From: Desulforapulum autotrophicum HRM2
Lineage (GTDB): Bacteria; Desulfobacterota; Desulfobacteria; Desulfobacterales; Desulfobacteraceae
NCBI RefSeq assembly: GCF_000020365.1
Contig: NC_012108.1
Location: 248,001-312,000 of the forward strand
Reading direction: 5' to 3'
DNA: 64,000 bases
Every line of letters starts with the position of its first letter. The stretch's first letter is position 1. Of this stretch, positions 42,274 through 51,327 are shown in pieces. The notes beneath the pieces are model-generated. The model was not told where the DNA came from, ran no database searches, and saw only the letters and a program-made list of their open reading frames with translations. Position numbers and translations under genes: made by a program.

Positions 42274-42967
42274 CTGCTTCCTCCCTGAACCGGTAACCCA
42301 CTCCGCGAACCGTCTCGATGAAATCGGCACAGGGCCCCAGTTTTTTTCTCAAACCTGCAATGGTCACATCAACGCTTCTTTCTGTGACGGCGTAATTCTC
42401 ACCATGCACAGCGTCCACGATTTGCCCCCGGGTAAATACCCACCCTTTTTTGGTCACAAGAAACCAGAGAACCTGAAATTCTGAATGGGTAAGATCCAAG
42501 GCATTTTTATCCACTACCACCCGATGGCGGCCAACGTCCATGGAAAGGGGACCTGCAATAACGGTCGCCTGGGTTGCCGGTTTTTCAACCCTTGTCCTTC
42601 TCCTGAGAATCCCCCGGATTCTTGCCACAAGCTCCCTGGGGCTGAAGGGCTTTGAAATATAGTCATTGGCCCCGATTTCCAGACCGGTCACAATATCGCT
42701 CTCCTCTCCCTTTGCCGTGAGCATGACAATGGGGATTTCAACGGTTACCGCGTTGCCCCGAATCCTCCGGGTGACCTCAAAGCCGTCGATTCCGGGAAGC
42801 ATGAGGTCAAGCACCACAAGGTCGGGCATCTCTCGCTTTGCCATGGACAGCGCCTCTTCTCCGGAAAAGGCGACAAGGGTATGATACCCCTCCCTTTTCA
42901 GGTTGAATCGAACAAGTTCGACAATATCGCGTTCATCATCAACGATCAGTATTTTTTCGTTCGGCAT
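42266..42967 (-). CDS. phoB: Phosphate regulon response regulator PhoB
   Basis: The 233-residue OmpR-type regulator has a receiver domain (ILIVDDERDIVELVRFNL; phospho-acceptor Asp in LVVLDLMLPGIDGFE; Lys in NDYISKPFSPRELVAR) and a C-terminal winged helix (DLTHSEFQVLWFLVTKKG, ERSVDVTIAGLRKKLG). Pairing with phoR and closeness to pstSCAB-phoU support the PhoB assignment. AAGGAAAG precedes the ATG. A PHO-box-like site lies about 75-95 bp upstream. Confidence 0.92.
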   Translation of the reverse strand: MPNEKILIVDDERDIVELVRFNLKREGYHTLVAFSGEEALSMAKREMPDLVVLDLMLPGIDGFEVTRRIRGNAVTVEIPIVMLTAKGEESDIVTGLEIGANDYISKPFSPRELVARIRGILRRRTRVEKPATQATVIAGPLSMDVGRHRVVVDKNALDLTHSEFQVLWFLVTKKGWVFTRGQIVDAVHGENYAVTERSVDVTIAGLRKKLGPCADFIETVRGVGYRFREEADV

Positions 42968-43038
42968 TGGCTTTCCTTTTTTTAGACCATCGGTTTATGA
43001 CTATACCTGCTGATGGGCTCGATTACAAATATCTATCA

Positions 43039-43061
43039 GGATTATGTTAGGGTTCTGTTAA
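43039..43061 (-). promoter_or_regulatory. PHO-box-like site upstream of phoB
   Basis: On the minus strand TTAACA and CTAACA begin 11 bp apart and are followed by TAATCC. The same arrangement stands before pstS at 48441-48464. Direct repeats with 11-bp period are the form of PhoB/PhoP binding sites in other bacteria. Confidence 0.6.
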
Positions 43062-43249
43062 TTGTGGATTTAAATTTTGTTAGCTCGTGTTTGAACGAAA
43101 ATTCATCCATTTGCGGCGTTGCTGTAAAGCGCTGCAATCCTACGCCATATTTTGTGTAATTATTTATTTCCGAGTCCCTTAAATACCCTGGCCTTTACAC
43201 GGGAGGATTCATATCGATCGGTCAACACGGTCAAGAGCCCTGTTTTTAC

Positions 43250-43279
43250 TTGACAAATTCTGGCATTTTTAAATATAGT
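43250..43279 (+). promoter_or_regulatory. Sigma-70 promoter of the diguanylate cyclase gene
   Basis: TTGACA (43250-43255), an 18-bp spacer and TATAGT (43274-43279) lie 40 bp before the ATG at 43320, giving a leader of about 35 nt that contains the AAGGAT ribosome site. Confidence 0.7.
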
Positions 43280-43319
43280 CTGCCACGATGGTTACCCCAA
43301 CTACCAGAAGGATTTGTAA

Positions 43320-44339
43320 ATGTTGTACAATGAAGATAAAAATCAGGCCGGGGAGTATTTAAGGCTATCCCTTGGGTTTATTGCCAAATATAACCTGCCG
43401 GCAGACCCTGCCTGCTATAGTGTCTGGTATCAGTATATTGCAGGGAAAAATCCCCACCTGAAAGCTGTCCTTGATTATATTATCAAAAATGAGAAACAGA
43501 TAACCGTCAACACCATAAAGAAATTGTACAAAGATCATATTCTGGAAAAGGATAGAACCATCACGGAAAACCTGCTCCAGGAGTTGCGGATCGTTATTAA
43601 TGGGATTTCACGCTATGCCATTGATACCACCGGAGACATTGCCGGAAATGGTAAACGGCTTCAAGCCCTTGTCAGGGAACTGGAAGAGGACGAGGATATG
43701 GACAGCCTCGCCAGGACCATGGACAAGATCATCCAGGAGGCCAAAGCGCTTGTGCAGACGGGAAAGAGTTTCCAGGGGCGCATGGCCTCATCCTCCCAGG
43801 AACTTGCCTCCCTTAGAAAAAAGCTGGATGTGTCAAAAAAAGATGCCGAAACCGATGCCCTGACAGGTCTGTTGAATCGGCGTGGTTTTGAAAGCAGGCT
43901 GCATCCCCTTCTCAAGGATCCCCAATCTTGTTTTTGCCTCATCATGATCGATATCGACCATTTTAAACGGGTCAACGATACCTATGGTCACCTGGTCGGT
44001 GACAGCATTCTCAAAGCCCTGGCAAACCTGTTGAAGCAGCAGACCAAGGGTAAGGATTGCCTGGCTCGGTTTGGAGGTGAAGAGTTTATCATCCTGCTTC
44101 CTGAAACCCGACTTGAACAGGCCGGGGCTGTTGCAGAGGATATCCGGAAAAAACTTGCGGCCCAGGAATGGAAACAGCGGAAAACAGGAAAACCCATGGG
44201 CAAAATCACCATTTCCCTTGGCGTAACCCAGTACCGGCCCAATGAATCGGAAGTCACTTTGATCCACAGGGTCGATACAGCCCTTTATACGGCCAAACGG
44301 AACGGCAGGAACCGGGTGGTCACCGAAGAGATGGTATAA
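43320..44339 (+). CDS. Diguanylate cyclase (GGDEF)
   Basis: The 339-residue cytoplasmic protein has an N-terminal helical domain (about 1-155; NLPADPACYSVWYQYIAGK is a motif shared by one group of cyclases), a coiled segment, and a GGDEF domain (about 180-335) with DALTGLLNRRGFE, IDIDHFKRVNDTYGHLVGD and an active GGEEF signature. It should make c-di-GMP from GTP. The inhibitory I-site position reads KGKD rather than RxxD, so product inhibition may be weak. It lies between phoU and phoB on the opposite strand, suggesting a possible link of phosphate state to c-di-GMP (inference). Confidence 0.9.
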   Translation: MLYNEDKNQAGEYLRLSLGFIAKYNLPADPACYSVWYQYIAGKNPHLKAVLDYIIKNEKQITVNTIKKLYKDHILEKDRTITENLLQELRIVINGISRYAIDTTGDIAGNGKRLQALVRELEEDEDMDSLARTMDKIIQEAKALVQTGKSFQGRMASSSQELASLRKKLDVSKKDAETDALTGLLNRRGFESRLHPLLKDPQSCFCLIMIDIDHFKRVNDTYGHLVGDSILKALANLLKQQTKGKDCLARFGGEEFIILLPETRLEQAGAVAEDIRKKLAAQEWKQRKTGKPMGKITISLGVTQYRPNESEVTLIHRVDTALYTAKRNGRNRVVTEEMV

Positions 44340-44396
44340 CCGGTCCGGGTGCCTTGTGTTTTATTTTCCAGGAAAAATATGGTTCCATGGACCGGA

Positions 44397-45050
44397 TCAT
44401 ACCCCATGGCGCACGATCTTTCCTTGGATCAGGTGAATAACCTCCTCGGCAATGTTGGTTGCATGGTCCCCGATCCGCTCCAGATGACGTGAAATCAGAT
44501 AAAGGTTAATGGTCTGGCCCACCTGGTCCGGTGCCTTTTGAATGGCTGTTTTCATTGCCTCATAGGCCCTGTTGCGCATGGCATTGACTTCATTGTCCAT
44601 GAGGATAACCTCGTCTGCCATATCTGAATCCATTTCCACCAGGGCATCAAGGCTCATCTTGAGCATCAACCCTGTTTTTTCCGCCATGGGCGAGTAGTCG
44701 TAACGAAAGGGGCCCGGGGTTGCTCCTGAAACAGTCTTGATCCTTTGGGCGATGTTTGCCGCAAGATCGGCCACCCGTTCAAGGTCGTTGTTGATCTTGA
44801 CAACAGCGATGAGGAACCGCAGGTCAATGGCAACGGGCTGGTAAAGGGCCAGGATTTTGAGACATTCCTCTTCGACTTCCACTTCAAGTTCATCGATCTC
44901 AATGTCAGAGGCAATGATCTCCCTGGCAAGGGCTGTATCGCTTGTCCTGACGGCATGGACTGCCTTCTTGAACCTGTCCTCAACCATGGCACCCAGGGAG
45001 AGGATTTCTCGTTTTATCTTTTCGATCTCTTTTTGTAAATTGCCTGCCAT
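44397..45050 (-). CDS. phoU: Phosphate transport regulator PhoU
   Basis: The 217-residue protein consists of two similar three-helix bundles: LGAMVEDRFKKAVHAVRT with SDIEIDELEVEVEEECLKIL and DLRFLIAVVKINNDLERVADLA in the first, and VILMDNEVNAMRNRAYEAM with LISRHLERIGDHATNIAEE in the second, carrying the metal-binding E/D-xxx-D motifs. It links Pst transporter activity to PhoR signalling. It is the last gene of the pst operon, 10 bp after pstB. Confidence 0.95.
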   Translation of the reverse strand: MAGNLQKEIEKIKREILSLGAMVEDRFKKAVHAVRTSDTALAREIIASDIEIDELEVEVEEECLKILALYQPVAIDLRFLIAVVKINNDLERVADLAANIAQRIKTVSGATPGPFRYDYSPMAEKTGLMLKMSLDALVEMDSDMADEVILMDNEVNAMRNRAYEAMKTAIQKAPDQVGQTINLYLISRHLERIGDHATNIAEEVIHLIQGKIVRHGV

Positions 45051-45060
45051 GGTGTCTCCT

Positions 45061-45822
45061 TCAGCCGAAACGGCCGGTGATGTATTCTTCAGTCTGTTTT
45101 AATTCAGGTTTTGTAAAAAGGGCGTCTGTGTTGTTGACTTCAATGAGTTTTCCCATGTAAAAAAAAGCCGTGATATCAGACACCCTTGCCGCCTGCTGCA
45201 TGTTGTGGGTTACAATAATAATGGTGAGATGCTGGGACAGGCTGATGATGAGCTCTTCGATTTTCTGGGTGGCAATGGGGTCAAGGGCCGAGGCAGGCTC
45301 ATCCATGAGAAGTACCTCGGGCTGCACTGCAAGGGCCCTGGCAATGCACAGACGCTGCTGCTGACCGCCTGAAAGGCCCAGGGCGGATTCGTTGAGCCTT
45401 TCCTTGACTTCGTCCCAGATGGCGGCCTGTTTCAGGCTGGTTTCAACCCGTTCTGCTATCAGGGCCTTGTCTTTGATGCCGTTGACCCGCATGCCATAGG
45501 CTATATTTTCAAAGATGGTCTTTGGAAAGGGATTGGGTTTCTGGAACACCATTCCCACCCTCCGCCGGAGGGAGACCACATCCAGGGTTGGGTCGGAGAT
45601 GTTCATGCCTTCGAGCAGAATCTCCCCACGGCTCCGGGTTCCCGGGATGAGGTCGTTCATTCGGTTAAGACACCGGAGAAAGGTGCTTTTTCCGCACCCG
45701 GAAGGCCCGATCAGGGCTGTGACCCTTTTTTCGGGAAATTCAAGGGATATATTGTAAAGGGCCTGGGATCCGCTGTAGAAGAAATCCAGACCTTTTGCGT
45801 ACATTTTAATCGGATGATCCAT
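45061..45822 (-). CDS. pstB: Phosphate ABC transporter ATP-binding protein PstB
   Basis: The 253-residue ATPase has Walker A ([20 protein letters not shown]), the Pst-typical [19 protein letters not shown], signature ([15 protein letters not shown]), Walker B ([13 protein letters not shown]) and the switch histidine ([15 protein letters not shown]). It powers high-affinity phosphate uptake. Its ATG overlaps the pstA stop by 1 nt. Confidence 0.97.
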   Translation of the reverse strand: MDHPIKMYAKGLDFFYSGSQALYNISLEFPEKRVTALIGPSGCGKSTFLRCLNRMNDLIPGTRSRGEILLEGMNISDPTLDVVSLRRRVGMVFQKPNPFPKTIFENIAYGMRVNGIKDKALIAERVETSLKQAAIWDEVKERLNESALGLSGGQQQRLCIARALAVQPEVLLMDEPASALDPIATQKIEELIISLSQHLTIIIVTHNMQQAARVSDITAFFYMGKLIEVNNTDALFTKPELKQTEEYITGRFG

Positions 45823-46676
45823 TATAACCTCATTTTCTTTCTGATTCTCGTGCGAAGGAGGATGGCCCCGAGGTTCATTCCAAAAATCAGGGCAATGAGC
45901 ACCAGGGCAGTGCCGTACTGAAGGGGGCGGGTGGTGGCAATGTTTGTCCCTGCCGTTGCAAGCACATAGATGTGGTAGGGAAGGGCCATGACCTCGTCAA
46001 AGAGAGATCCTGGAAGCTCCGGCGTGAAAAAAACAGCGCCCGTGTACATGATGGGGGCTGTTTCCCCGGCGGCCCGGCTCAGGCCCAGGATCCCGCCTGT
46101 GATGATGCCGGGAAAGGCAGACGGAAGAACAACCCTGTAAATGGTCTGCCATTTTGTTGCGCCAAGCCCCAGGGACGCCTCCCGATAGGTCTTGGGAACG
46201 GATTTAAGGGCCTCTTCCGAGGTCCCGATGATCACCGGAAGTGTCATGAGTCCCAGGGTCAGTCCGCCGGCGATGACCGAGACCCCCATTTTGAGAACAA
46301 TGCAGAAAAAGGCCAGTCCGAACAGGCCAAAAACCACGGACGGTACACCTGCAAGGTTGTTGATACCCAGGCGAATGATCCGTACAAATCTGCCCTGGGC
46401 GGCATACTCGTTGAGGTAAATGGCTGAGGCCACCCCCACGGGCAGGGCCACCACCAGGGCGACCCCCATGAGGCACAGGGTGCCGACAATACAGGGGAAA
46501 ATACCCCCCCGGGTCATGGAATCTGTCGGAGGCATTGTCAGAAAAGACCATGAAATGGCCCGCCACCCCCGGGAGACCATGAACCATACGATGATGGCAA
46601 GGGCCGTTCCGTTGACCAGGGCTGCAAGCCGTAGACTGAAAAAACCAACGCCTTGAACGATCTTTCGTGTATTCAT
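45822..46676 (-). CDS. pstA: Phosphate ABC transporter permease PstA
   Basis: The 284-residue membrane protein has six helices and the inner-membrane component signature ([21 protein letters not shown] with [19 protein letters not shown]). It forms the channel with PstC. It lies directly between pstC and pstB without a gap. Confidence 0.95.
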   Translation of the reverse strand: MNTRKIVQGVGFFSLRLAALVNGTALAIIVWFMVSRGWRAISWSFLTMPPTDSMTRGGIFPCIVGTLCLMGVALVVALPVGVASAIYLNEYAAQGRFVRIIRLGINNLAGVPSVVFGLFGLAFFCIVLKMGVSVIAGGLTLGLMTLPVIIGTSEEALKSVPKTYREASLGLGATKWQTIYRVVLPSAFPGIITGGILGLSRAAGETAPIMYTGAVFFTPELPGSLFDEVMALPYHIYVLATAGTNIATTRPLQYGTALVLIALIFGMNLGAILLRTRIRKKMRL

Positions 46677-47567
46677 TTACAGAGATGCCTCCCCGACCTG
46701 ACGGTACCGGGATGAGATATAATCGGCAATCAGGTTAAAAACAAAGGTAAATATAAAGAGCACCAGACCCGTTGCAAAAAGGGCATGGTAGTGTTCGCTG
46801 CCAAAGGGCGCCTCAGCCATTTCAGCGGCAATGCTGGCCGGCATGGGTCGAACCGGATCAAACAAAGAACCGGGTAACATGGCAGCTCCGCCCGCCACCA
46901 TGAGAACCACCATGGTTTCTCCAATGGCCCTTGACATGCCAAGAATGACAGCCGTGCAGATGCCGGACAGGGATGCCGGAAGTGTCACCCGGTGAATGGT
47001 TTCAAAATGGGTGGCTCCCAGGGCAAACGAAGCCTCTTTCAACGCCTGGGGCACGCTGAAAATGGCATCCTCGGAAATGCTGCAAATGGTGGGGATGGAC
47101 ATGAAGGCCAGCATGAGTGAAGCGTTAAAGAGGTTTAGACCCACGGGGATGTCAAAGGTTCGCTGTATAAATGGGGCCACCACCACCATGCCGAAAAAAC
47201 CGATTACCACCGATGGCATGGAGGCCATGAGTTCCACCACCGGCTTGACAATCTCCGCTGTTCTTACAGGGGCAATCTCTGCAAGATAAATCGCCGTCAT
47301 CACCCCCAGGGGAATTGAGACCACCCCGGAAAGAAAGGTTACCAGGAACGACGCCACAATCAGGGGGAAAATGCCAAAATCGGCAGGATCCGAGGTTGGA
47401 TACCAGTAAAGACCAAAAACAAACTCTTTCAACGAGATTTCCTTGAAAATGGGAACTCCCTCAAGGACAAGAAAGAGCATGATCAGGAACAGTGCCGTGA
47501 TGGAAAACAGTGCAACCCCCATGAAGGCGCGTTGCACTATCTTTTCGCTGGTTTGTTGCTTCGGCAT
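46677..47567 (-). CDS. pstC: Phosphate ABC transporter permease PstC
   Basis: The 296-residue membrane protein has six helices, FGLYWYPTSDPADFGIFPL typical of PstC, and the permease motif EASFALGATHFETIHRVTLP with AVILGMSRAIGETMVVLM. Its ATG overlaps the pstS stop by 1 nt, so uptake subunits are translated in a coupled fashion. Confidence 0.95.
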   Translation of the reverse strand: MPKQQTSEKIVQRAFMGVALFSITALFLIMLFLVLEGVPIFKEISLKEFVFGLYWYPTSDPADFGIFPLIVASFLVTFLSGVVSIPLGVMTAIYLAEIAPVRTAEIVKPVVELMASMPSVVIGFFGMVVVAPFIQRTFDIPVGLNLFNASLMLAFMSIPTICSISEDAIFSVPQALKEASFALGATHFETIHRVTLPASLSGICTAVILGMSRAIGETMVVLMVAGGAAMLPGSLFDPVRPMPASIAAEMAEAPFGSEHYHALFATGLVLFIFTFVFNLIADYISSRYRQVGEASL

Positions 47568-48382
47568 CAGTAAACCGTTATGCTTCCCACCTCTTCGACC
47601 AGTGTCTGTCCCTTAGTCGATAGCAGGTAGTTTAGAAAATCAGCGGTTGTTCCCCTGGGCCAGTCATTGGTAAACATGAACAGGGGCCGTGAGATCGAGT
47701 ATTGGCCATTCCTCGTGGTTTCAGGCGTTCCAGGAATGCTGTTTACCGACAGGGCCTTGACCTCCTGGTTCAGATATCCCAGGGCGATATAGCCGATGGC
47801 GCCGGGAGTGGATGCCACGGCCTGGACAAGCCCCCCATTGGAGGGAACGGTCAGGGCACTGGGAACGACCCTTTCCTTGTTCATAATCAGGTGTTCCCAC
47901 ACCTCAAAGGTGCCGGACGAGGTGTCCCTTGAGATGACAACGATCTTCATGTCCTTTCCACCCACCTCCTGCCAGTTTTTGATTTTGCCTAGGTAGATCT
48001 CTTTCAGCTGTGCGGTTGTGAGGTTCGTGACCGTATTCTGTGAATGGACCACCGGCACAATGCAGTCAAGGGCAATTCTGTGGGGAACTGGATATATTCC
48101 CTTGGTGGTGGCGAGTTTGACCTCCTTTGGCTTAATAAAGCGGGAGGCATTTCCAATATCTGCGGTACCGTCAAGAATGGCCTTGATTCCATTGCTGGAA
48201 CCGCCGCCGGAAAGGGAAATCTTTATGTCAGGATGGAGCTTCATATAAGCTTCGGCCACCTTCTGGGCAATGGGCAGTACGGTTGTGGAGCCCTTGAGTA
48301 CGAGCTCTTCGCCAAGGGCCGGAATTGCCGCCACCATGGCCATGCAAACACCAATAATAATAGATTTAATACCGGTTTTCAT
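47567..48382 (-). CDS. pstS: Phosphate-binding periplasmic protein PstS
   Basis: The 271-residue precursor has a signal peptide (IIIGVCMAMVAAIPALG) and the phosphate-binding pattern of PstS family proteins: KGSTTVLPIAQKVAEAY, ISLSGGGSSNGIKAIL, DIGNASRFIKPKE and VVISRDTSSGTFEVWEHL. It captures phosphate for PstCAB. It is the first gene of the pst operon, with a PHO-box-like site about 60-80 bp upstream. Confidence 0.94.
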   Translation of the reverse strand: MKTGIKSIIIGVCMAMVAAIPALGEELVLKGSTTVLPIAQKVAEAYMKLHPDIKISLSGGGSSNGIKAILDGTADIGNASRFIKPKEVKLATTKGIYPVPHRIALDCIVPVVHSQNTVTNLTTAQLKEIYLGKIKNWQEVGGKDMKIVVISRDTSSGTFEVWEHLIMNKERVVPSALTVPSNGGLVQAVASTPGAIGYIALGYLNQEVKALSVNSIPGTPETTRNGQYSISRPLFMFTNDWPRGTTADFLNYLLSTKGQTLVEEVGSITVY

Positions 48383-48440
48383 TTTTACTCCTTTGATTTC
48401 AGGTTAGGCTTCAGTGATTCCACTGGGATGGATCCTACCC

Positions 48441-48464
48441 GGATTATGTTAGGGAATTATTAGG
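48441..48464 (-). promoter_or_regulatory. PHO-box-like site upstream of pstS
   Basis: On the minus strand CTAATA and CTAACA begin 11 bp apart, followed by TAATCC, matching the site before phoB. It slightly overlaps the 3' end of the anti-sigma kinase gene, so pst transcription starts in the short gap between the two genes. Confidence 0.6.
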
Positions 48465-48921
48465 AGCGTGTTGGCGGGGTGTTAAAAATAGGGGGAAGTT
48501 TTTTTTCGAGAACCAGGCGATTCCCTTTTTTGTTGTAGCCGCAGGTGGAGAAATAGGCGGTCATAATGGCAAGACCTCTGCCGTGATCATTGTCGTCACC
48601 AGGGGGGAAGTTTTTGGCCGTTTGCCAGTCAAACCCTTGGCCCTGGTCTTCAACAATGATTTGGATGTGGTTTTTTTTGGTTATCTTTAAAAAGAATTTT
48701 ACCTTTTTTGCGGGGTCAAGATTGTTGCCGTGGCGGACCGCATTGGTAAGGGCTTCGCGTATGACAAGGTCGATGGCGAAAAAATGTTCGGCCAGTTCTT
48801 TAAAGTTCTGATTGAGAAATCGGGACACCTCCCCACAGATTCGGTCAATGTTTTCCAGGGTGGAACTGAAGGTGATGGTAACGCTTTGGGCTGTGATCCT
48901 CCGGTGAAAGGTGTCAGGCAT
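48460..48921 (-). CDS. RsbW-like anti-sigma kinase (HATPase_c)
   Basis: The 153-residue protein has the GHKL motifs of RsbW-type kinases: VIREALTNAVRHGNNLDP (N-box), IVEDQGQGFDW (G1) and DHGRGLAIMTAYFS (G2). I place the start at the ATG 48921 with GGAGG 7 nt upstream; that site lies in the last codons of the preceding phosphatase gene. With the REC-PP2C protein and HPt protein encoded upstream it makes a phosphorelay-controlled switching module, but no STAS partner is nearby. Confidence 0.85.
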   Translation of the reverse strand: MPDTFHRRITAQSVTITFSSTLENIDRICGEVSRFLNQNFKELAEHFFAIDLVIREALTNAVRHGNNLDPAKKVKFFLKITKKNHIQIIVEDQGQGFDWQTAKNFPPGDDNDHGRGLAIMTAYFSTCGYNKKGNRLVLEKKLPPIFNTPPTRS

Positions 48922-48923
48922 TT

Positions 48924-50045
48924 TCACACCTCCACGCACAGAACCACAATGTCGTCCTCAGGTTCTGCACCACCAGAAAAAATGTTTTGAACAAGGGCCG
49001 AAGGTGCCTCTGAAAGGGGGACGTTCCTGATCGCTTCGAATTTTGCCAGCAGACCTTTGGCCCCCGTGGTCCAGGTGATCTTTTGTTTGACAGATTCCAC
49101 AAGACCGTCGGAATAGATGAAGAACCTGTCTCCGGGTGCGAGTTTCCTGCGATGTATACCGAACCTTGCGTCTTTGAACATCCCGAGGATATCGCCGTCC
49201 ATATTTATAATTTCCGGGTTTCTGGTTGCGGGAACATGGACCACGGGGGGGTGTCCTGCACTGATGATGCAAAGGTTGCCCGTAGCATGATTCAAACGGG
49301 CATAGCATGCGGTAAGGTATTTGTTTTCCGATAGAATTTCAACGAGAACATCGTTTATCATCTTCATGGTTTCAAGGGGTGAATAGACCAGTTTGCTGTT
49401 CTGGGCCAGCAGTGCCTTGATCGAAGCGGTCATGTAGCTTGACTTGATGTCATGGCCGGAAAAATCGGCAACAAAATAACCGGTGATATGGTCCGAAATG
49501 TTGAGGATATCGTAAAAATCCCCCCCGGCCTCGTGGAGTGCCCTGTAGTAAACTCCGAATTTTGCCCTGGGAAAATCTTCGGGCAGGGGAAGCATTTCGT
49601 TTTGGGCTTCGGTGATTTCCCGGAGTCGTCTGGCCTGGTTGGCAACCAACGAATTGGTTGCAATGGAAAGTTTGAGGTGGGTCGCCACCCTGGCAAGGAC
49701 TTCAAGGGGATGGAAGGGTTTCGTGACATAATCCACGGCCCCCAGATCAAAACCTTTAAGCTTTGAATCCACATCGGTCATATTTGTGAGAAAAATAACC
49801 GGGATGGTGCAGGTTCCGGGGGTTTCCTTTAAAAAACGAATTACCTCAAATCCGTCTCCACCGGGCATCTGAATATCCAGAAGGATGAGGTCTGGTTTCT
49901 CTGCCACGGCAATGGTTTTTGCACTGGTCCCGTTGTCTGCGGTGATCACCCGGTATCCCTCTTTCGACAGGGTCATTTCCATGAACTTGAGGTTTACAAG
50001 GTTATCGTCAACAACAAGAATGGTAAAAACCGACTTTAGTTCCAT
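48924..50045 (-). CDS. Response regulator fused to a PP2C (RsbU-type) phosphatase
   Basis: The 373-residue protein starts with a receiver domain (about 7-125; ILVVDDNLVNLKFMEM, phospho-acceptor Asp in LILLDIQMPGGDGFE, Lys in VDYVTKPFHPLEVLAR), then a short linker helix and a PP2C domain (about 165-373) with LHEAGGDFYDIL, VADFSGHDIKSSYM, ISAGHPPVVHV, IYSDGLVES and EPEDDIVVL. Phosphorylation of the receiver probably controls the phosphatase, as in RssB- or HsbR-like proteins. It lies 6 bp after the HPt gene. Confidence 0.9.
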   Translation of the reverse strand: MELKSVFTILVVDDNLVNLKFMEMTLSKEGYRVITADNGTSAKTIAVAEKPDLILLDIQMPGGDGFEVIRFLKETPGTCTIPVIFLTNMTDVDSKLKGFDLGAVDYVTKPFHPLEVLARVATHLKLSIATNSLVANQARRLREITEAQNEMLPLPEDFPRAKFGVYYRALHEAGGDFYDILNISDHITGYFVADFSGHDIKSSYMTASIKALLAQNSKLVYSPLETMKMINDVLVEILSENKYLTACYARLNHATGNLCIISAGHPPVVHVPATRNPEIINMDGDILGMFKDARFGIHRRKLAPGDRFFIYSDGLVESVKQKITWTTGAKGLLAKFEAIRNVPLSEAPSALVQNIFSGGAEPEDDIVVLCVEV

Positions 50046-50051
50046 GGTGAT

Positions 50052-50372
50052 TCAACATCCCTCCGCAACTTTTTGGATCGCATCAAGATTCGCCCCCAAG
50101 TCGGCCGCCGTTGACCTTATTTTATGGAATTTTTTTTGAACGGCCAGGCTTTCCAACTCCTTGGCCATGGCTGCGATATGGGTAAACCCCAGGTTGGCGG
50201 CGGCTCCCTTGATGGAATGTGCCGCCTTTGCAACAGTCGCGCTGGATTCGTTGGCGATTCCCTGTTCAACGGTTAAAAGTTCTGATCTGGAGGTCGTGAC
50301 AAGGAGCTGTGCCAGTTCAATAAAATCTGCTTCGCTAAAGCCAAGCTTTGATGCCATTGCCTTAAAATCCAT
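50052..50372 (-). CDS. HPt domain phosphotransfer protein
   Basis: The 106-residue protein is a single HPt domain: a four-helix layout with the phospho-accepting histidine in KAAHSIKGAAANLGFT (about His 52). It should relay phosphate between a histidine kinase elsewhere and the receiver of the REC-PP2C protein encoded next to it. A GGAG element lies upstream of the ATG. Confidence 0.88.
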   Translation of the reverse strand: MDFKAMASKLGFSEADFIELAQLLVTTSRSELLTVEQGIANESSATVAKAAHSIKGAAANLGFTHIAAMAKELESLAVQKKFHKIRSTAADLGANLDAIQKVAEGC

Positions 50373-50451
50373 GAATGCTCAATGCTCCTGTAAAAAATTG
50401 GATTCATACGAAACATGATGCTCTCATTTTATCGGGATCAGTCAGGCAAAG

Positions 50452-51327
50452 TCAAGCATCCTGACTAAAAAGGGCGGTGAGTCGGGCCCGGCTTTCAGGG
50501 TCAAGGGGGGTGGCCTGCTCTGCAAGTTTAAGGGTGTACTGGCCAAGGATTCGGTATAGTTCCAGGTCTTCAGGCCGTTTGTCCTTCAGGGCTGCCATGT
50601 GGGCCGCAACAATGTCGGCATCTCCCCTTGCAATCGGTCCGGTCAGGGCTGCCTGGGTGCCCCTGCGGCTGATATTGGTCAGGGTACCGTGGATGAGGGG
50701 GGCAAGAATGGCATAGGCCCTGGTGTCGGACAGCCCTGTCTGCTTTAACAGTTCCACGGCAAAGTGCTCGACCGTAACAAGGTAGTTGGAGGCAACCACG
50801 GCTGCGGCATGGTAAAGGGTTTTTGCCTGGGTGGGGATGGTAAAGGACATTGCGCCAAGGGCCGCAATGATCCTTGTTCCCTCAGCAACAGCAGGATCGT
50901 CTCCTTCAACGGACATGTTGACCCCCTTGAACGGAGACGCCTGTCCGGGTTCATGGGCTGTAAAGCTCTGGAGGGGATGGATGGACCCCCTGGAAACACC
51001 GGCAACCGTGGAAAAGATGCACGAGGACAATGCCCCGCTGCAGTGAAAGACCAGGGTGCCCGGCATCAGCGCTTTTTTTTCAACAAGGGTGTCAAAAACA
51101 CCCTGAATGGCATCGTCCGGTGTGGTTATGAAAAGGATGGTTCCCTTTTTTGCCGCGTCCGTTATATGTTCAAAAACCTGACCTGTTTCTGCAAGGGTTG
51201 CTGCATTCCGGGCAGAGGAGATGCGCTTACTGGCAAGTCCTGCCAGGGGGTATCCCGCCTGGGCAAGGAAAACGGCAAGGGCCGTTCCCACCCGCCCGCA
51301 GCCAATGATTGAGATTCCGGGTTTCAT
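50452..51327 (-). CDS. Rossmann-like/DUF2520 oxidoreductase
   Basis: The 291-residue protein has an N-terminal NAD(P)-binding fold ([20 protein letters not shown]), [12 protein letters not shown], the family motif GSIHPLQSF, and a C-terminal helical DUF2520 domain (about 165-280; [25 protein letters not shown]). This family is related to ketopantoate and pyrroline carboxylate reductases. Because it overlaps panB by 4 nt, it may serve as the missing ketopantoate reductase in pantothenate synthesis, although the residues do not prove it. Confidence 0.82.
   Translation of the reverse strand: MKPGISIIGCGRVGTALAVFLAQAGYPLAGLASKRISSARNAATLAETGQVFEHITDAAKKGTILFITTPDDAIQGVFDTLVEKKALMPGTLVFHCSGALSSCIFSTVAGVSRGSIHPLQSFTAHEPGQASPFKGVNMSVEGDDPAVAEGTRIIAALGAMSFTIPTQAKTLYHAAAVVASNYLVTVEHFAVELLKQTGLSDTRAYAILAPLIHGTLTNISRRGTQAALTGPIARGDADIVAAHMAALKDKRPEDLELYRILGQYTLKLAEQATPLDPESRARLTALFSQDA

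Larger units (their letters stand above)
42968..43319. other. Divergent regulatory region of phoB and the GGDEF gene
   Basis: This 352-bp region contains the PHO-box-like site, the sigma-70 promoter at 43250-43279, and a hairpin-prone stretch around 43120-43150 (GGCGTTGC with GCAA...CGCC). No gene is seen. Confidence 0.6.

Noticed and set aside
44340-44395. Inverted repeat CCGGTCC/GGACCGG between the GGDEF gene and phoU
   Set aside because: Only 7 bp with a loop of about 42 nt and no T-run; too weak to call a terminator.
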